Source: Chitinophagaceae bacterium (GTDB lineage: Bacteria; Bacteroidota; Bacteroidia; Chitinophagales; Chitinophagaceae). Taken from it: a stretch of DNA of 64,000 nucleotides. The position numbers and the translations under genes were made by a program. Shown in pieces: positions 52,351 to 60,586 of this stretch. Within the stretch, counting starts at the first letter, position 1. Every line of letters starts with the position of its first letter. The notes under the pieces were generated by a model that ran no database searches, had not been told where the DNA came from, and saw only the letters and a list, made by a program, of their open reading frames with translations. The DNA is taken from positions 186,001 through 250,000 of the forward strand of contig PMSV01000012.1 in assembly GCA_003168265.1 (NCBI GenBank), read 5' to 3'.

Positions 52351-53580
52351 ATGCAGCCAACTGACAAAAAAATCAAAGCAAAGTTCTATCATCATCTCAC
52401 TTTTTATGTCACCATTGCCCTGATCAGCGCCATCTTCCTCGGCTATTTTTTCCCTGAAGTTGCCGTGAAAGCTGAACCCCTTGGAACCTGGTTTGTCAAT
52501 ATCATTAAGGTCTTTATCCCGCCCATTATCTTTCTGACCATTGTAACAGGGATCACTGGCATGAGCGGCCTGAAAAAAGTCGGAAGGATCGGCGTAAAGG
52601 CCCTTCTTTACTTTGAAATCGTCACCACATTTTCACTTGGCATCGGAATATTGCTGGCCTATCTGATCCAACCAGGAAAAATCGGCAAAACCGGCCTGCC
52701 GGTCACCGACCCATCAAATTATACCAGGCATTCAGGTTCAGATCTGGATTGGAAGCAATTTTTCCTTTCTAATCTGACCCTGCAGGTCCTTCTTTTTGCA
52801 ATCATCACTGGCATCATCATAAGCCTGCTTAAACAAAGAGCGCAGATAATCCGAAAATTAGAACCAATTACCCATCTGGTTTTCAGGCTCCTCAAATGGG
52901 TGATGTACCTGGCGCCTGTCGGCGCTTTCGGAGGCATGGCCTATACGGTGGGCAAATTCGGGATCAAAACCCTCATCCCCCTGGGGAAGCTCATGCTCAC
53001 CGTCTATTGCACAATGGCACTTTTTATCTTTATCATCCTCGGCCTGATCCTCCGGCATTATGGGATGAATATTCTCAAATACCTCGCCGCTATCAAGGAG
53101 GAGATCCTCATCGTATTGGGGACTTCCTCTTCCGAAGCAGCGCTTCCTTCGCTGATGGGAAAACTGGAGAAAATGGGATGCAGTAAACCGGTGGTCGGCC
53201 TCGTTGTTCCGACCGGGTATTCGTTTAATCTGGACGGCACTTCCATTTATTTATCGATGGCCACCATTTTCCTGGCCCAGTTGTACAATGTCGATCTTAG
53301 CACCGGGGAAATGCTTTCCATCCTGGGGATATTGATGTTAACTTCCAAAGGCGCCGCAGGGGTCACAGGCAGCGGCTTCATCATATTGGCCTCCACTCTG
53401 ACAGCTATAAAAAGAATTCCGGTGGAAGGCTTGGCTTTTTTGCTGGCAATCGACAAATTTATGAGCGAGGCGCGCGCCATCACCAATATCATCGGCAATG
53501 GGGTCGCTACGCTCGTAATCGCTAAAAGTGAAAATGATTTCCAGGAACCTCTTACTCAGAATATCCAGCCTTCGGTTTAA
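52351..53580 (+). CDS. dicarboxylate/amino acid:cation symporter (DAACS family)
   Basis: A 409-residue membrane carrier with about eight helices and two re-entrant loops. The motifs are GTSSSEAALPSLMGKL (serine-rich hairpin, near 258), GYSFNLDGTSIYLSMATIFLA (near 292) and SKGAAGVTGSGFIILASTL. This pattern fits glutamate/aspartate or C4-dicarboxylate uptake with Na+ or H+. I use the ATG at 52351; a TTG at 52297 precedes it. The gene lies 60 bp after kynU. Its stop overlaps the pyrF stop by 4 bp. Confidence 0.9.
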   Translation: MQPTDKKIKAKFYHHLTFYVTIALISAIFLGYFFPEVAVKAEPLGTWFVNIIKVFIPPIIFLTIVTGITGMSGLKKVGRIGVKALLYFEIVTTFSLGIGILLAYLIQPGKIGKTGLPVTDPSNYTRHSGSDLDWKQFFLSNLTLQVLLFAIITGIIISLLKQRAQIIRKLEPITHLVFRLLKWVMYLAPVGAFGGMAYTVGKFGIKTLIPLGKLMLTVYCTMALFIFIILGLILRHYGMNILKYLAAIKEEILIVLGTSSSEAALPSLMGKLEKMGCSKPVVGLVVPTGYSFNLDGTSIYLSMATIFLAQLYNVDLSTGEMLSILGILMLTSKGAAGVTGSGFIILASTLTAIKRIPVEGLAFLLAIDKFMSEARAITNIIGNGVATLVIAKSENDFQEPLTQNIQPSV

Positions 53581-54386
53581 GCAGATTCGAGGCATTTTTC
53601 CATCTCCATCTGGAAATCCGCGGCCTTTTTTCCGGCCATTGCCTGAAAATCCCGGCCACCTGAGCTGAAAATGATATCCCGGCTCACGTTCACAAGTAAC
53701 CCGATATCAGCAATCATGGCTTTTGCAGAGATCTCCTGAAGGTTTCCTCCTTGCGCGCCTACGCCCGGCACGAGATAAAAATGATCTGGCGTAATCCGGC
53801 GGACATTTTCAAATTCAGCGCCTTGGGTAGCGCCTATCACAAACATCAGGTTTTCGGTTGTTCCCCAACGCGAAACTGCATTCAATACCTTCTCGTAGAG
53901 CAAATCACCGGAACAGGCCTGCAATTCAAAATCCTTTGCCCCGCTATTGGAAGTAAGCCCAAGCACGATCGTCCATTTCCCCGGGTATTCAAGAAAAGGC
54001 CTAATGCTGTCCTCCCCCATATAGGGAGCAACTGTTACCGCATCAAAATTCAGGGTTTCAAAGAATGCACGGGCATATTGGTCAGAACTGTTCCCGATAT
54101 CTCCTCTTTTGGCATCAGCAATTTTAAAATGAGAGGCCCCGATAGAATCCACTGTTTTTTGCATGGTTTCCCAGCCCTTTGCTCCGAGGGCCTCATAAAA
54201 TGCCGTGTTGATCTTATATGCAACGCAAAAATTCTTTGTTGCATCAATGATTTGTTTGTTGAATTCAAAAACAGGGTCCGGATAGGAAAGAAGATGCTGA
54301 GGAATTTTCTTTATATCGCTATCCAATCCAACGCAGAGATAGGTTTTTTTTCCCCGGATTTGTCGGACTAGTTCGTCTCTATTCAT
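53577..54386 (-). CDS. pyrF: orotidine 5'-phosphate decarboxylase (type 2)
   Basis: Makes UMP from OMP in pyrimidine synthesis. The 269-residue length and the motif IADAKRGDIGNSS (residues 89-101) mark the type 2 form. Also present are FCVAYKINTAFYEALG, TVAPYMGEDSIRPF, and YLVPGVGAQGGNLQ, with the phosphate-binding loop near the end. It is monocistronic on the minus strand. It is tail to tail with the symporter (shared ttaa). Confidence 0.93.
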   Translation of the reverse strand: MNRDELVRQIRGKKTYLCVGLDSDIKKIPQHLLSYPDPVFEFNKQIIDATKNFCVAYKINTAFYEALGAKGWETMQKTVDSIGASHFKIADAKRGDIGNSSDQYARAFFETLNFDAVTVAPYMGEDSIRPFLEYPGKWTIVLGLTSNSGAKDFELQACSGDLLYEKVLNAVSRWGTTENLMFVIGATQGAEFENVRRITPDHFYLVPGVGAQGGNLQEISAKAMIADIGLLVNVSRDIIFSSGGRDFQAMAGKKAADFQMEMEKCLESA

Positions 54387-54442
54387 CCATCCTTAATTTG
54401 CTGCAAAGAAAGAAAAGAAAGGCATCCAAAAAAAATTATCGC

Positions 54443-55096
54443 TTAAAAACGCGAGTCCTGTGGCTTGTTGACAAAGACTGCATGCATTCTCTGCTTCATT
54501 TCTTCGGCAATGGACCAGGATTCTCCATCCTTGCTGCTCAGGTTTTCAATTATTTGTTCATAGCTTTTTTCATCCCGGTTCTGGCTCAATTTGAATACAT
54601 GCCGTACTGAGACCAGCTCAATTTCAAAAGCAGTGATAGCCTGCATCAATTTCTCTACATAGCTTTTATCCATTTTCTGCACTAGGGAAGGCGAATGAGG
54701 GTCGTTTTCAAATTTTTCAGTCAATTTGACCAGAACCTCCAACAATTTATCCTGTTCAAGAAAACGCAGGATCCCGTTTGCATGGACTGCCTGATAATTC
54801 CATGTGCTGGCAGTTTGGGGATTGCTGTACCAACTGGCGCTTACATAGGTATGGGGTCCATAAAATATGGCGAGCACCTGACCATTTTGAGCAAAAGCAT
54901 TACTATGGTCCTGTTTTCGCATCACATGCGCCAAAAGAAATACCTTACCCTCCCTTTCTTCAAAAAGGACTGGTATATGCGTCGCAACAGGTTTATTCTG
55001 TCCATCCACTCCGCAAAGAATGATGAAGGGATGGGCCTTCATAAAATCCATCACGTCTTTGTTGTCAACCGCCTTAAAATAGGGAATATCATACAT
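54443..55096 (-). CDS. PaiB-like FMN-binding protein
   Basis: A 217-residue protein of the PaiB family, a split-barrel FMN-binding fold. Marks are MKAHPFIILCGVDGQNKPVA, THIPVLFEE, IFYGPHTYVSASWYSNPQ and WNYQAVHANGILRFLEQDKL. PaiB of Bacillus represses sporulation and protease genes, but in other bacteria the function is unknown. Binding of flavin is likely and DNA control is not shown. It stands alone between pyrF and the Mrp gene. Confidence 0.85.
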   Translation of the reverse strand: MYDIPYFKAVDNKDVMDFMKAHPFIILCGVDGQNKPVATHIPVLFEEREGKVFLLAHVMRKQDHSNAFAQNGQVLAIFYGPHTYVSASWYSNPQTASTWNYQAVHANGILRFLEQDKLLEVLVKLTEKFENDPHSPSLVQKMDKSYVEKLMQAITAFEIELVSVRHVFKLSQNRDEKSYEQIIENLSSKDGESWSIAEEMKQRMHAVFVNKPQDSRF

Positions 55097-55150
55097 GTTA
55101 TAAAATTACGCCATATTCAGTAGAAATTCCTGTAAATGCCTGTCAGCAGT

Positions 55151-56242
55151 TCAGGACAAGGCTTTGGCATTTTCAGCAGGCTCTAGTTTTGCATTCAACC
55201 TGGAAATGCTGCGGACGGCGTTGCCCGCAAATTCCGAAAAAGCCGAGCTGGAAACGGGGTCCTGATCCAGTACAGCCGGTTTGCCGCTATCACCTCCTTC
55301 CCGGATCTTCTGAACCAGGGGGATTTCTCCAAGGAAGGGAATATCGTATTCTGCGGCCAGCCTCCTCCCACCCTCTTTACCAAAAATATAATACTTATTG
55401 TCCGGCAATTCCAAAGGCGTGAAATAGCTCATATTCTCCACCAAACCGATGATGGGGACCTTTAATTGAGATTGCCCGAACATGGCTATCCCTTTTTTTG
55501 CATCGGCCAAAGCCACATCTTGCGGAGTGGTTACTACGACCACGCCTGTAACAGGGACCGTCTGAACAAGGGTCAGGTGAATATCTCCCGTTCCCGGCGG
55601 CATGTCAATGACAAGGTAATCGAGATCCCCCCAAAGCACATCTGTCACAAACTGCCGTATAGCGCTGCTTGCCATGGGTCCGCGCCAGACAACCGCATTT
55701 TTTTCATCTACCAGCAATCCTATGCTCATTATTTTGATGCCGTATTTTTCTATAGGAAGGATCATTCCCTTTCCCTTAACATCGGCCATCATGGGCCTCT
55801 CTCCCCGGATTCCGAACATGATTGGAACGCTGGGCCCATAAATATCCGCATCCATCAATCCTACCCTGGCGCCATCCTGGGCAAGCGAAAGCGCTAAATT
55901 GGCTGCAACCGTACTCTTTCCTACCCCACCCTTGCCGCTAACCACGGCAATGATATTTCTGACCTGGGGAAGCAGGGCTTCATTGACCCCTCTGGAGGAA
56001 CTCGTGTTGGCACTGAATTTCACATTTACTATCGCGGAGTTTTCCCTTTCCCGGATAGCCTTAATACAGGCCGATTTGATCATATCTTTCAATGGGCATG
56101 CAGGCGTAGTCAGCTCGATCGTAAAGGAAATATAATTGCCCTCTATTTCAATATCCTTTACCATATTCAAGGTAACAATATCCTTATTTAAATCAGGCTC
56201 CTGTACCGTTCCCAAAGCATCTAAAACGGACTGTTTTGTCAT
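55151..56242 (-). CDS. Mrp/NBP35 family iron-sulfur carrier ATPase
   Basis: A 363-residue P-loop ATPase that carries Fe-S clusters to apoproteins. Residues about 1-85 form a DUF59 (MIP18-like) domain (VQEPDLNKDIVTLNMV, TTPACPLKDM). The NTPase follows with VVSGKGGVGKSTVAAN (103-111), LMDADIYGPSVPIMFG and LVIDMPPGTGDIHLT. The usual C-terminal CxxC Fe-S pair is replaced by MSYFTPLELPDNKYYIFG, as in Bacteroidota relatives. The ATG at 56242 is preferred to one 12 codons upstream. It is monocistronic. Confidence 0.88.
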   Translation of the reverse strand: MTKQSVLDALGTVQEPDLNKDIVTLNMVKDIEIEGNYISFTIELTTPACPLKDMIKSACIKAIRERENSAIVNVKFSANTSSSRGVNEALLPQVRNIIAVVSGKGGVGKSTVAANLALSLAQDGARVGLMDADIYGPSVPIMFGIRGERPMMADVKGKGMILPIEKYGIKIMSIGLLVDEKNAVVWRGPMASSAIRQFVTDVLWGDLDYLVIDMPPGTGDIHLTLVQTVPVTGVVVVTTPQDVALADAKKGIAMFGQSQLKVPIIGLVENMSYFTPLELPDNKYYIFGKEGGRRLAAEYDIPFLGEIPLVQKIREGGDSGKPAVLDQDPVSSSAFSEFAGNAVRSISRLNAKLEPAENAKALS

Positions 56243-56420
56243 GCGAAATATTTTGTTAAAAAGCCTATTTTCAGTCAAAATTAGCCAATGCCTCCATTAC
56301 TTTGCTCCCGATTTGATTTTAAAAATTTAATTTTGAAAATTGGGTACTATTTGGAAGCTAGCGGATACAGATTTTTGAAGCAAATAAATGAATCCAAAAA
56401 CCAAACGCAATACTGATCGA

Positions 56421-57059
56421 ATGAAAAAAACTTTACTATATATACTTCTAATTACAGGCCCTTTAATAACGAATGCACAGTTTGACCGACTGAAGGATTC
56501 AGTGGTGCAGGTATATGGGTTTGTAATGACGTCTGACAGTCTCGTGGGTATGCCCGGGGTAACAATTTCAGTAAAAGGACGTAACCAGGGTGCTTTTTCC
56601 AACGACCAGGGAGTTTTCTCCATTCCTCTGCTTAAAGGTGATGTGATAGAATTCACCAGCATTGGATATAAACCGGTCATTGTAAATATTCCAAGGGATA
56701 TACCTGGTAACCAGTATAGCATGATCCAGTTAATGGTCAGCGACCCTCAATACCTTCCGGCCACCATCATTAAACCGAGACCGACAAGGGAGCAGTTTGA
56801 AAGGGATTTTGTGAATACCACAGTCCCCGACGATGATATAGAAATTGCCCGGCAGAATACAGAAGCTGCCAAAAGGAGGATCCTGCTGAGGGGCTTGCCC
56901 AGCGACGCCAGGGAAGCCTCCAACTATTACCTGAAGCAAAGCGCTCAGAAATATTCTTATCTTGGCCAGGCCCCTCCTCAAAATATATTTAACCCGCTGG
57001 CCTGGGCCGATTTCATAAAAGCCTGGAAAAACGGGGATTTTAAGAACAGTAACAATTAA
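56421..57059 (+). CDS. secreted CarboxypepD_reg-like domain protein
   Basis: A 212-residue exported protein (signal MKKTLLYILLITGPLITNAQ). Residues about 30-105 form a carboxypeptidase-regulatory-like beta domain (MPGVTISVKGRNQGAFSNDQ, FTSIGYKPVIVNIPR), the domain at the front of TonB-dependent receptors. The remaining part is helical and charged, with no receptor barrel. The role is unknown. I chose the ATG at 56421 since the earlier in-frame start would add 11 charged residues before the signal. Confidence 0.8.
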   Translation: MKKTLLYILLITGPLITNAQFDRLKDSVVQVYGFVMTSDSLVGMPGVTISVKGRNQGAFSNDQGVFSIPLLKGDVIEFTSIGYKPVIVNIPRDIPGNQYSMIQLMVSDPQYLPATIIKPRPTREQFERDFVNTTVPDDDIEIARQNTEAAKRRILLRGLPSDAREASNYYLKQSAQKYSYLGQAPPQNIFNPLAWADFIKAWKNGDFKNSNN

Positions 57060-57105
57060 GGAACATATCCAGTAACCAACTGCCAGTTACCAACCCCAGA
57101 TCTAT

Positions 57106-57999
57106 ATGTATCAGCAAATTTCAGTTATTGGAGCCGGCACAATGGGTAATGGTATCGCGCACGTTTTTGCACAACATCAATTCCCTGTCAATCTGATCGA
57201 TGTTCAGGAAAACGTTTTGCAAAAAGCCCTGCAAACCATTTCCGGGAACATGGACCGTCAAATCGCTAAGGAAATCCTTACTCAGGAACAAAAAGAAGCT
57301 GCACTAGCGCGAATCCAAACCTTCACTGATATATCGATTGGGGTTGCCAAAACTGGCCTCGTCATCGAAGCCGCATCCGAAAATGTCGACTTAAAATTGA
57401 AATTATTCCGGCAGGTCGATCAGGATGCTCCCTCCGGCTGCATTCTCGCTTCCAATACTTCCTCCATAAGCATTACAAAGATCGCAGCCGCTACCAAAAG
57501 GCCTGAATCGGTCATAGGCATGCATTTCATGAACCCTGTTCCTCAAATGAAGCTCGTGGAGATCATCAATGGTTATGCCACGTCAAGCACAACAACAGAC
57601 AAGATCGTTGAACTAACGAGGCAGCTTAACAAGACTCCCTGCATAGTCAACGATTATCCGGGCTTTGTCTCAAACCGGATACTTATGCCCATGATCAATG
57701 AAGCAATTTTCAGTTTGCAGGAAGGGGTTGCCGGAGTCGAAGCCATCGATTCGGTAATGAAACTGGGAATGGCCCATCCAATGGGCCCCTTACAACTTGC
57801 CGATTTTATCGGACTCGATATTTGTCTGTCCATTCTCAAAGTGCTCCATGAAGGTTTTGGCAATCCAAAATACGCCCCTTCGGCCCTGCTGATAAATATG
57901 GTTACTGCCGGTCATCTCGGTGTCAAATCCGGAGAAGGATTTTACAAATACAATTTCGGTTCCAAAGAATTGGTGGTAAGTGAAAGATTCAGGAATTGA
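57106..57999 (+). CDS. 3-hydroxybutyryl/3-hydroxyacyl-CoA dehydrogenase
   Basis: A 297-residue NAD-linked enzyme that interconverts 3-hydroxyacyl-CoA and 3-ketoacyl-CoA, as in butyrate or fatty acid metabolism. The Rossmann site is VIGAGTMGNGIAHVFAQ. Substrate and catalytic parts are ILASNTSSISITKIA, GMHFMNPVPQMKLVEII with the catalytic His, PGFVSNRILMPMINEA and GLDICLSILKVLHEG. The single-domain form matches Hbd/FadB2. Its stop is 3 bp from the convergent yigZ-like stop. Confidence 0.92.
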   Translation: MYQQISVIGAGTMGNGIAHVFAQHQFPVNLIDVQENVLQKALQTISGNMDRQIAKEILTQEQKEAALARIQTFTDISIGVAKTGLVIEAASENVDLKLKLFRQVDQDAPSGCILASNTSSISITKIAAATKRPESVIGMHFMNPVPQMKLVEIINGYATSSTTTDKIVELTRQLNKTPCIVNDYPGFVSNRILMPMINEAIFSLQEGVAGVEAIDSVMKLGMAHPMGPLQLADFIGLDICLSILKVLHEGFGNPKYAPSALLINMVTAGHLGVKSGEGFYKYNFGSKELVVSERFRN

Positions 58000-58002
58000 T
58001 CT

Positions 58003-58611
58003 CTATGCAATCTCTTTCTCGGCCTTGTGTACCGGACTCCCGATCCTTTGGCAAAACTCTTCTGCCGAACGTTTTTCCACAATTAATTTCATGCTGCAGA
58101 ATAATTTCATGTCCTGGTTCAGTATCCTCACTTTAAACTGTTTGATCACCTGCATGATCTCACCGGTCCGTGTATAGTCAAATTCTATCAGATAGTTTTC
58201 TTCAACGAATTTCTGCACGATTGGAACGGTTTGTAAAACCAGGGATGCTGTCGATTTATAGGCACGGGTCAATCCCGCAGTGCCTAGCAATATGCCCCCA
58301 AAATACCTTACGATCACGACCAGAACATTCGTTAAAGCCTTGCTATCGATTTGCAGCAGGATCGGCCGCCCGGCCGTTCCGGAAGGTTCCCTATCATCGT
58401 TGGACCGGAATATCAGGCCATCTGCCCCTATGCGATAGGCAAAACAATGGTGAGAGGCCTTGGGATGCTCTTTCTTCAGTCCCAAAAGCCTGTCCCTAAA
58501 TTCATCGATACGCTGGATCGGATAGGCATAACCGATAAAAAGGCTGCCTTTTTCCCTGAGTTCGGCCCTCCCCTCTGTCCCGATGGTAAAAAAGCGATTC
58601 TCATTTTTCAT
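58003..58611 (-). CDS. YigZ/IMPACT family protein
   Basis: A 202-residue UPF0029 protein. Marks are KGSLFIGYAYPIQRIDEFRD, KASHHCFAYRIG, SNDDREPSGTAGRPILLQID, and VVIVRYFGGILLGTAGLTRAY. The ribosome- or regulatory-protein-binding activity of the IMPACT relative in eukaryotes is not shown for bacteria. Its start overlaps the end of ribD by 11 bp, so translation is coupled. Confidence 0.92.
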   Translation of the reverse strand: MKNENRFFTIGTEGRAELREKGSLFIGYAYPIQRIDEFRDRLLGLKKEHPKASHHCFAYRIGADGLIFRSNDDREPSGTAGRPILLQIDSKALTNVLVVIVRYFGGILLGTAGLTRAYKSTASLVLQTVPIVQKFVEENYLIEFDYTRTGEIMQVIKQFKVRILNQDMKLFCSMKLIVEKRSAEEFCQRIGSPVHKAEKEIA

Positions 58612-59641
58612 ATATGCAGACCTGGTCGTTCAATATATTTTTCTCACTGACCAGCAACGCATCTTGAAACCGCGGGGCATCCAACCCGTCTCCAAAAACC
58701 AAACTCTTATTGCTGATGATACGAGCTTCATCCCATGCCCCCTCATCGATAAAGGATTGTAGCAACCGTGCCCCGCCTTCTATCAATACAGACTGGATCC
58801 CGAGATCATAAATCCCCTGAACAATTTGACTGATAATTCCCTTTTGCAGGTCCAGTCTAAAAAACCATATCTTTCCTTCAAGACAATGTTTCCTCGTATT
58901 AAAGACTATTGTCCTGCTCTCCGTTATATTGAATATCTTCAAATCTTCCGGAAGTCTAAGAGATAGATCGATTACGATCCTGGTTGGTTGCGCTCCTCCC
59001 CAATGCCGGGTATCCAAAAGGGGATTATCCATCATAGCCGTATTGGTACCCACCAATATGGATGCTTCCTCGCTCCGCCATCGATGTGTCAGCTTTTGCG
59101 TGATCTCATTGGAAATCATCAACCTCCTTCCCGAAAAATCAGCGATTTTTCCATTTCCGCTTTGAGCCCATTTCAGGATGATATAGGGTCGGTGAGCCAG
59201 ATGAAAGGTTAGAAATCGTTTATTAAGTTCCTTACATTCCTCTTCCATGGAAGACATATGAACACGCACACCTGCCTGTCTCAATTTTTCAATACCCTTC
59301 CCGTCAACCAGTGTAAATGGATCCCTGCAACCGACCACTACCTCCGGAATGCCATGAGAAATGATCAAATCGGCACAAGGTGGCGTCTTGCCATGGTGAG
59401 CGCAAGGCTCCAACGAAACATATAGCACGGATTCCTTAATCAAAGGACGATCGATTGGAGCTACCGATCCAATGCAATTCACTTCCGCATGGGGTCCGCC
59501 ATACTCCTTATGATACCCTTCCCCGATAATCCTATCCTGGTAAACCAGCACAGCCCCGACCATGGGATTGGGGGCCACATAGCCAGCACCCTGCCTGGCA
59601 AGCTGCACACAACGAAGCATATATTGACTGGATTTATCCAC
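58601..59641 (-). CDS. ribD: bifunctional riboflavin biosynthesis deaminase/reductase
   Basis: Carries two successive steps of riboflavin synthesis: deamination of the pyrimidine and reduction of its ribosyl side chain. The 346-residue reading starts at GTG 59641, right after the -7 box, because relatives begin with a few residues before the YMLRCVQLARQGAG segment. An ATG at 59620 starts just within it. The deaminase site has APNPMVGAVLVYQD, HAE (51-53) and PCAHHGKTPPC (zinc Cys 80 and 89). The reductase part includes WAQSGNGKIADF and VLIEGGARLLQSF. It overlaps yigZ-like and is divergent from prmC. Confidence 0.92.
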   Translation of the reverse strand: MDKSSQYMLRCVQLARQGAGYVAPNPMVGAVLVYQDRIIGEGYHKEYGGPHAEVNCIGSVAPIDRPLIKESVLYVSLEPCAHHGKTPPCADLIISHGIPEVVVGCRDPFTLVDGKGIEKLRQAGVRVHMSSMEEECKELNKRFLTFHLAHRPYIILKWAQSGNGKIADFSGRRLMISNEITQKLTHRWRSEEASILVGTNTAMMDNPLLDTRHWGGAQPTRIVIDLSLRLPEDLKIFNITESRTIVFNTRKHCLEGKIWFFRLDLQKGIISQIVQGIYDLGIQSVLIEGGARLLQSFIDEGAWDEARIISNKSLVFGDGLDAPRFQDALLVSEKNILNDQVCIYEK

Positions 59642-59647
59642 AGGGAA

Positions 59648-59655
59648 CAAATGTA
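59648..59655 (-). promoter_or_regulatory. -7 element (TACATTTG) of ribD
   Basis: Exact minus-strand match ending 6 bp before the GTG chosen as ribD start. The leader would be about 3 nt, or about 24 nt if translation starts at 59620. Confidence 0.5.
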
Positions 59656-59674
59656 AATGAATTATTTTCGTTCC

Positions 59675-60526
59675 ATGACCTTGAAAGAGGCCCATCAGCA
59701 ACTCAAACAAACCCTCAAAAATATTTATGAGGAGCACGAAGTAGTTGTCATTATCGCCCTCGTTCTGGAAAAGATCACAGGACTAAGTCGCGTTGACCGC
59801 TTGCTGAATCCGGATGCACTGCTATCCAAATCTCAGGAAGATTTATTTTCGATATATTCCGAAGAACTCTCAAAACACCGCCCGGTCCAATATGTAATAA
59901 AAGAGGCCTGGTTTTTCTCTATGAAGTTTTATGTAGATGAGCAGGTCCTCATTCCCCGCCCCGAAACCGAGGAACTCGTGCAATGGATACTCAGCGAAGT
60001 GCAAACGAAAGCAACGATACTTGACATAGGCACCGGAAGTGGTTGCATAGCCGTGGCTTTGAAAAAAAAATGGCCTCAGTGGCGGATCATAGCCTGCGAA
60101 ATCAGCGAAAAGGCATTGGCCATTGCCCGAAGGAATGCAGTCTCCAATGGCACCGACCTTGAATTTCTACAACTGGATTTCCTGGACAGGTCAAAATGGA
60201 AAAACCTGCCCGAAATGCAATTGATCGTTAGCAATCCTCCCTATATTCCCATAAAAGAAAGAGACAATATGCAGCTAAATGTGGTGGATTACGAGCCATC
60301 CATCGCTTTATTTGTCCCTGACGAAGACCCATTGTTATATTATCGGGCCATGGGAGAATTTGCAATGATCAAATTAAAAAAAGGTGGAAAATTATTTGTT
60401 GAAGTGCATGAATCCCTGGCCTTCAGTGTTAAGAAATTGTTTTCTTTTTTAGGTTTTGATCAAACAGAAATCAGGATGGACATTCAGGGTAAACCACGAA
60501 TGATAAAAGCAACGAGGTTGCTATAA
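59675..60526 (+). CDS. prmC: peptide chain release factor N5-glutamine methyltransferase
   Basis: Methylates the GGQ glutamine of release factors 1 and 2. The 283-residue protein has an N-terminal helical part (LKEAHQQLKQTLKNIYEEHE) and a SAM-binding core. The core shows IPRPETEELVQWIL, ILDIGTGSGCIAVALKKKWP and the catalytic NPPYIP (near 188). I start at ATG 59675, where the family start MTLKEAHQQL begins. An ATG at 59657 adds six residues. It is divergent from ribD. Confidence 0.94.
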   Translation: MTLKEAHQQLKQTLKNIYEEHEVVVIIALVLEKITGLSRVDRLLNPDALLSKSQEDLFSIYSEELSKHRPVQYVIKEAWFFSMKFYVDEQVLIPRPETEELVQWILSEVQTKATILDIGTGSGCIAVALKKKWPQWRIIACEISEKALAIARRNAVSNGTDLEFLQLDFLDRSKWKNLPEMQLIVSNPPYIPIKERDNMQLNVVDYEPSIALFVPDEDPLLYYRAMGEFAMIKLKKGGKLFVEVHESLAFSVKKLFSFLGFDQTEIRMDIQGKPRMIKATRLL

Positions 60527-60530
60527 TAAA

Positions 60531-60562
60531 TTTGCCATTCGATATATCCCCATTTATTTTTG
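60531..60562 (+). promoter_or_regulatory. promoter TTTG-N20-TATTTTTG of the OprB-type porin gene
   Basis: Both elements are exact: TTTG at 60531-60534 and TATTTTTG at 60555-60562, 20 bp apart. The leader to 60587 would be about 20 nt. The -33 TTTG also ends another TAnnTTTG match (TAAATTTG, 60527-60534). Confidence 0.75.
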
Positions 60563-60586
60563 CGCTAAAAAAATCAGAACAGCAGC

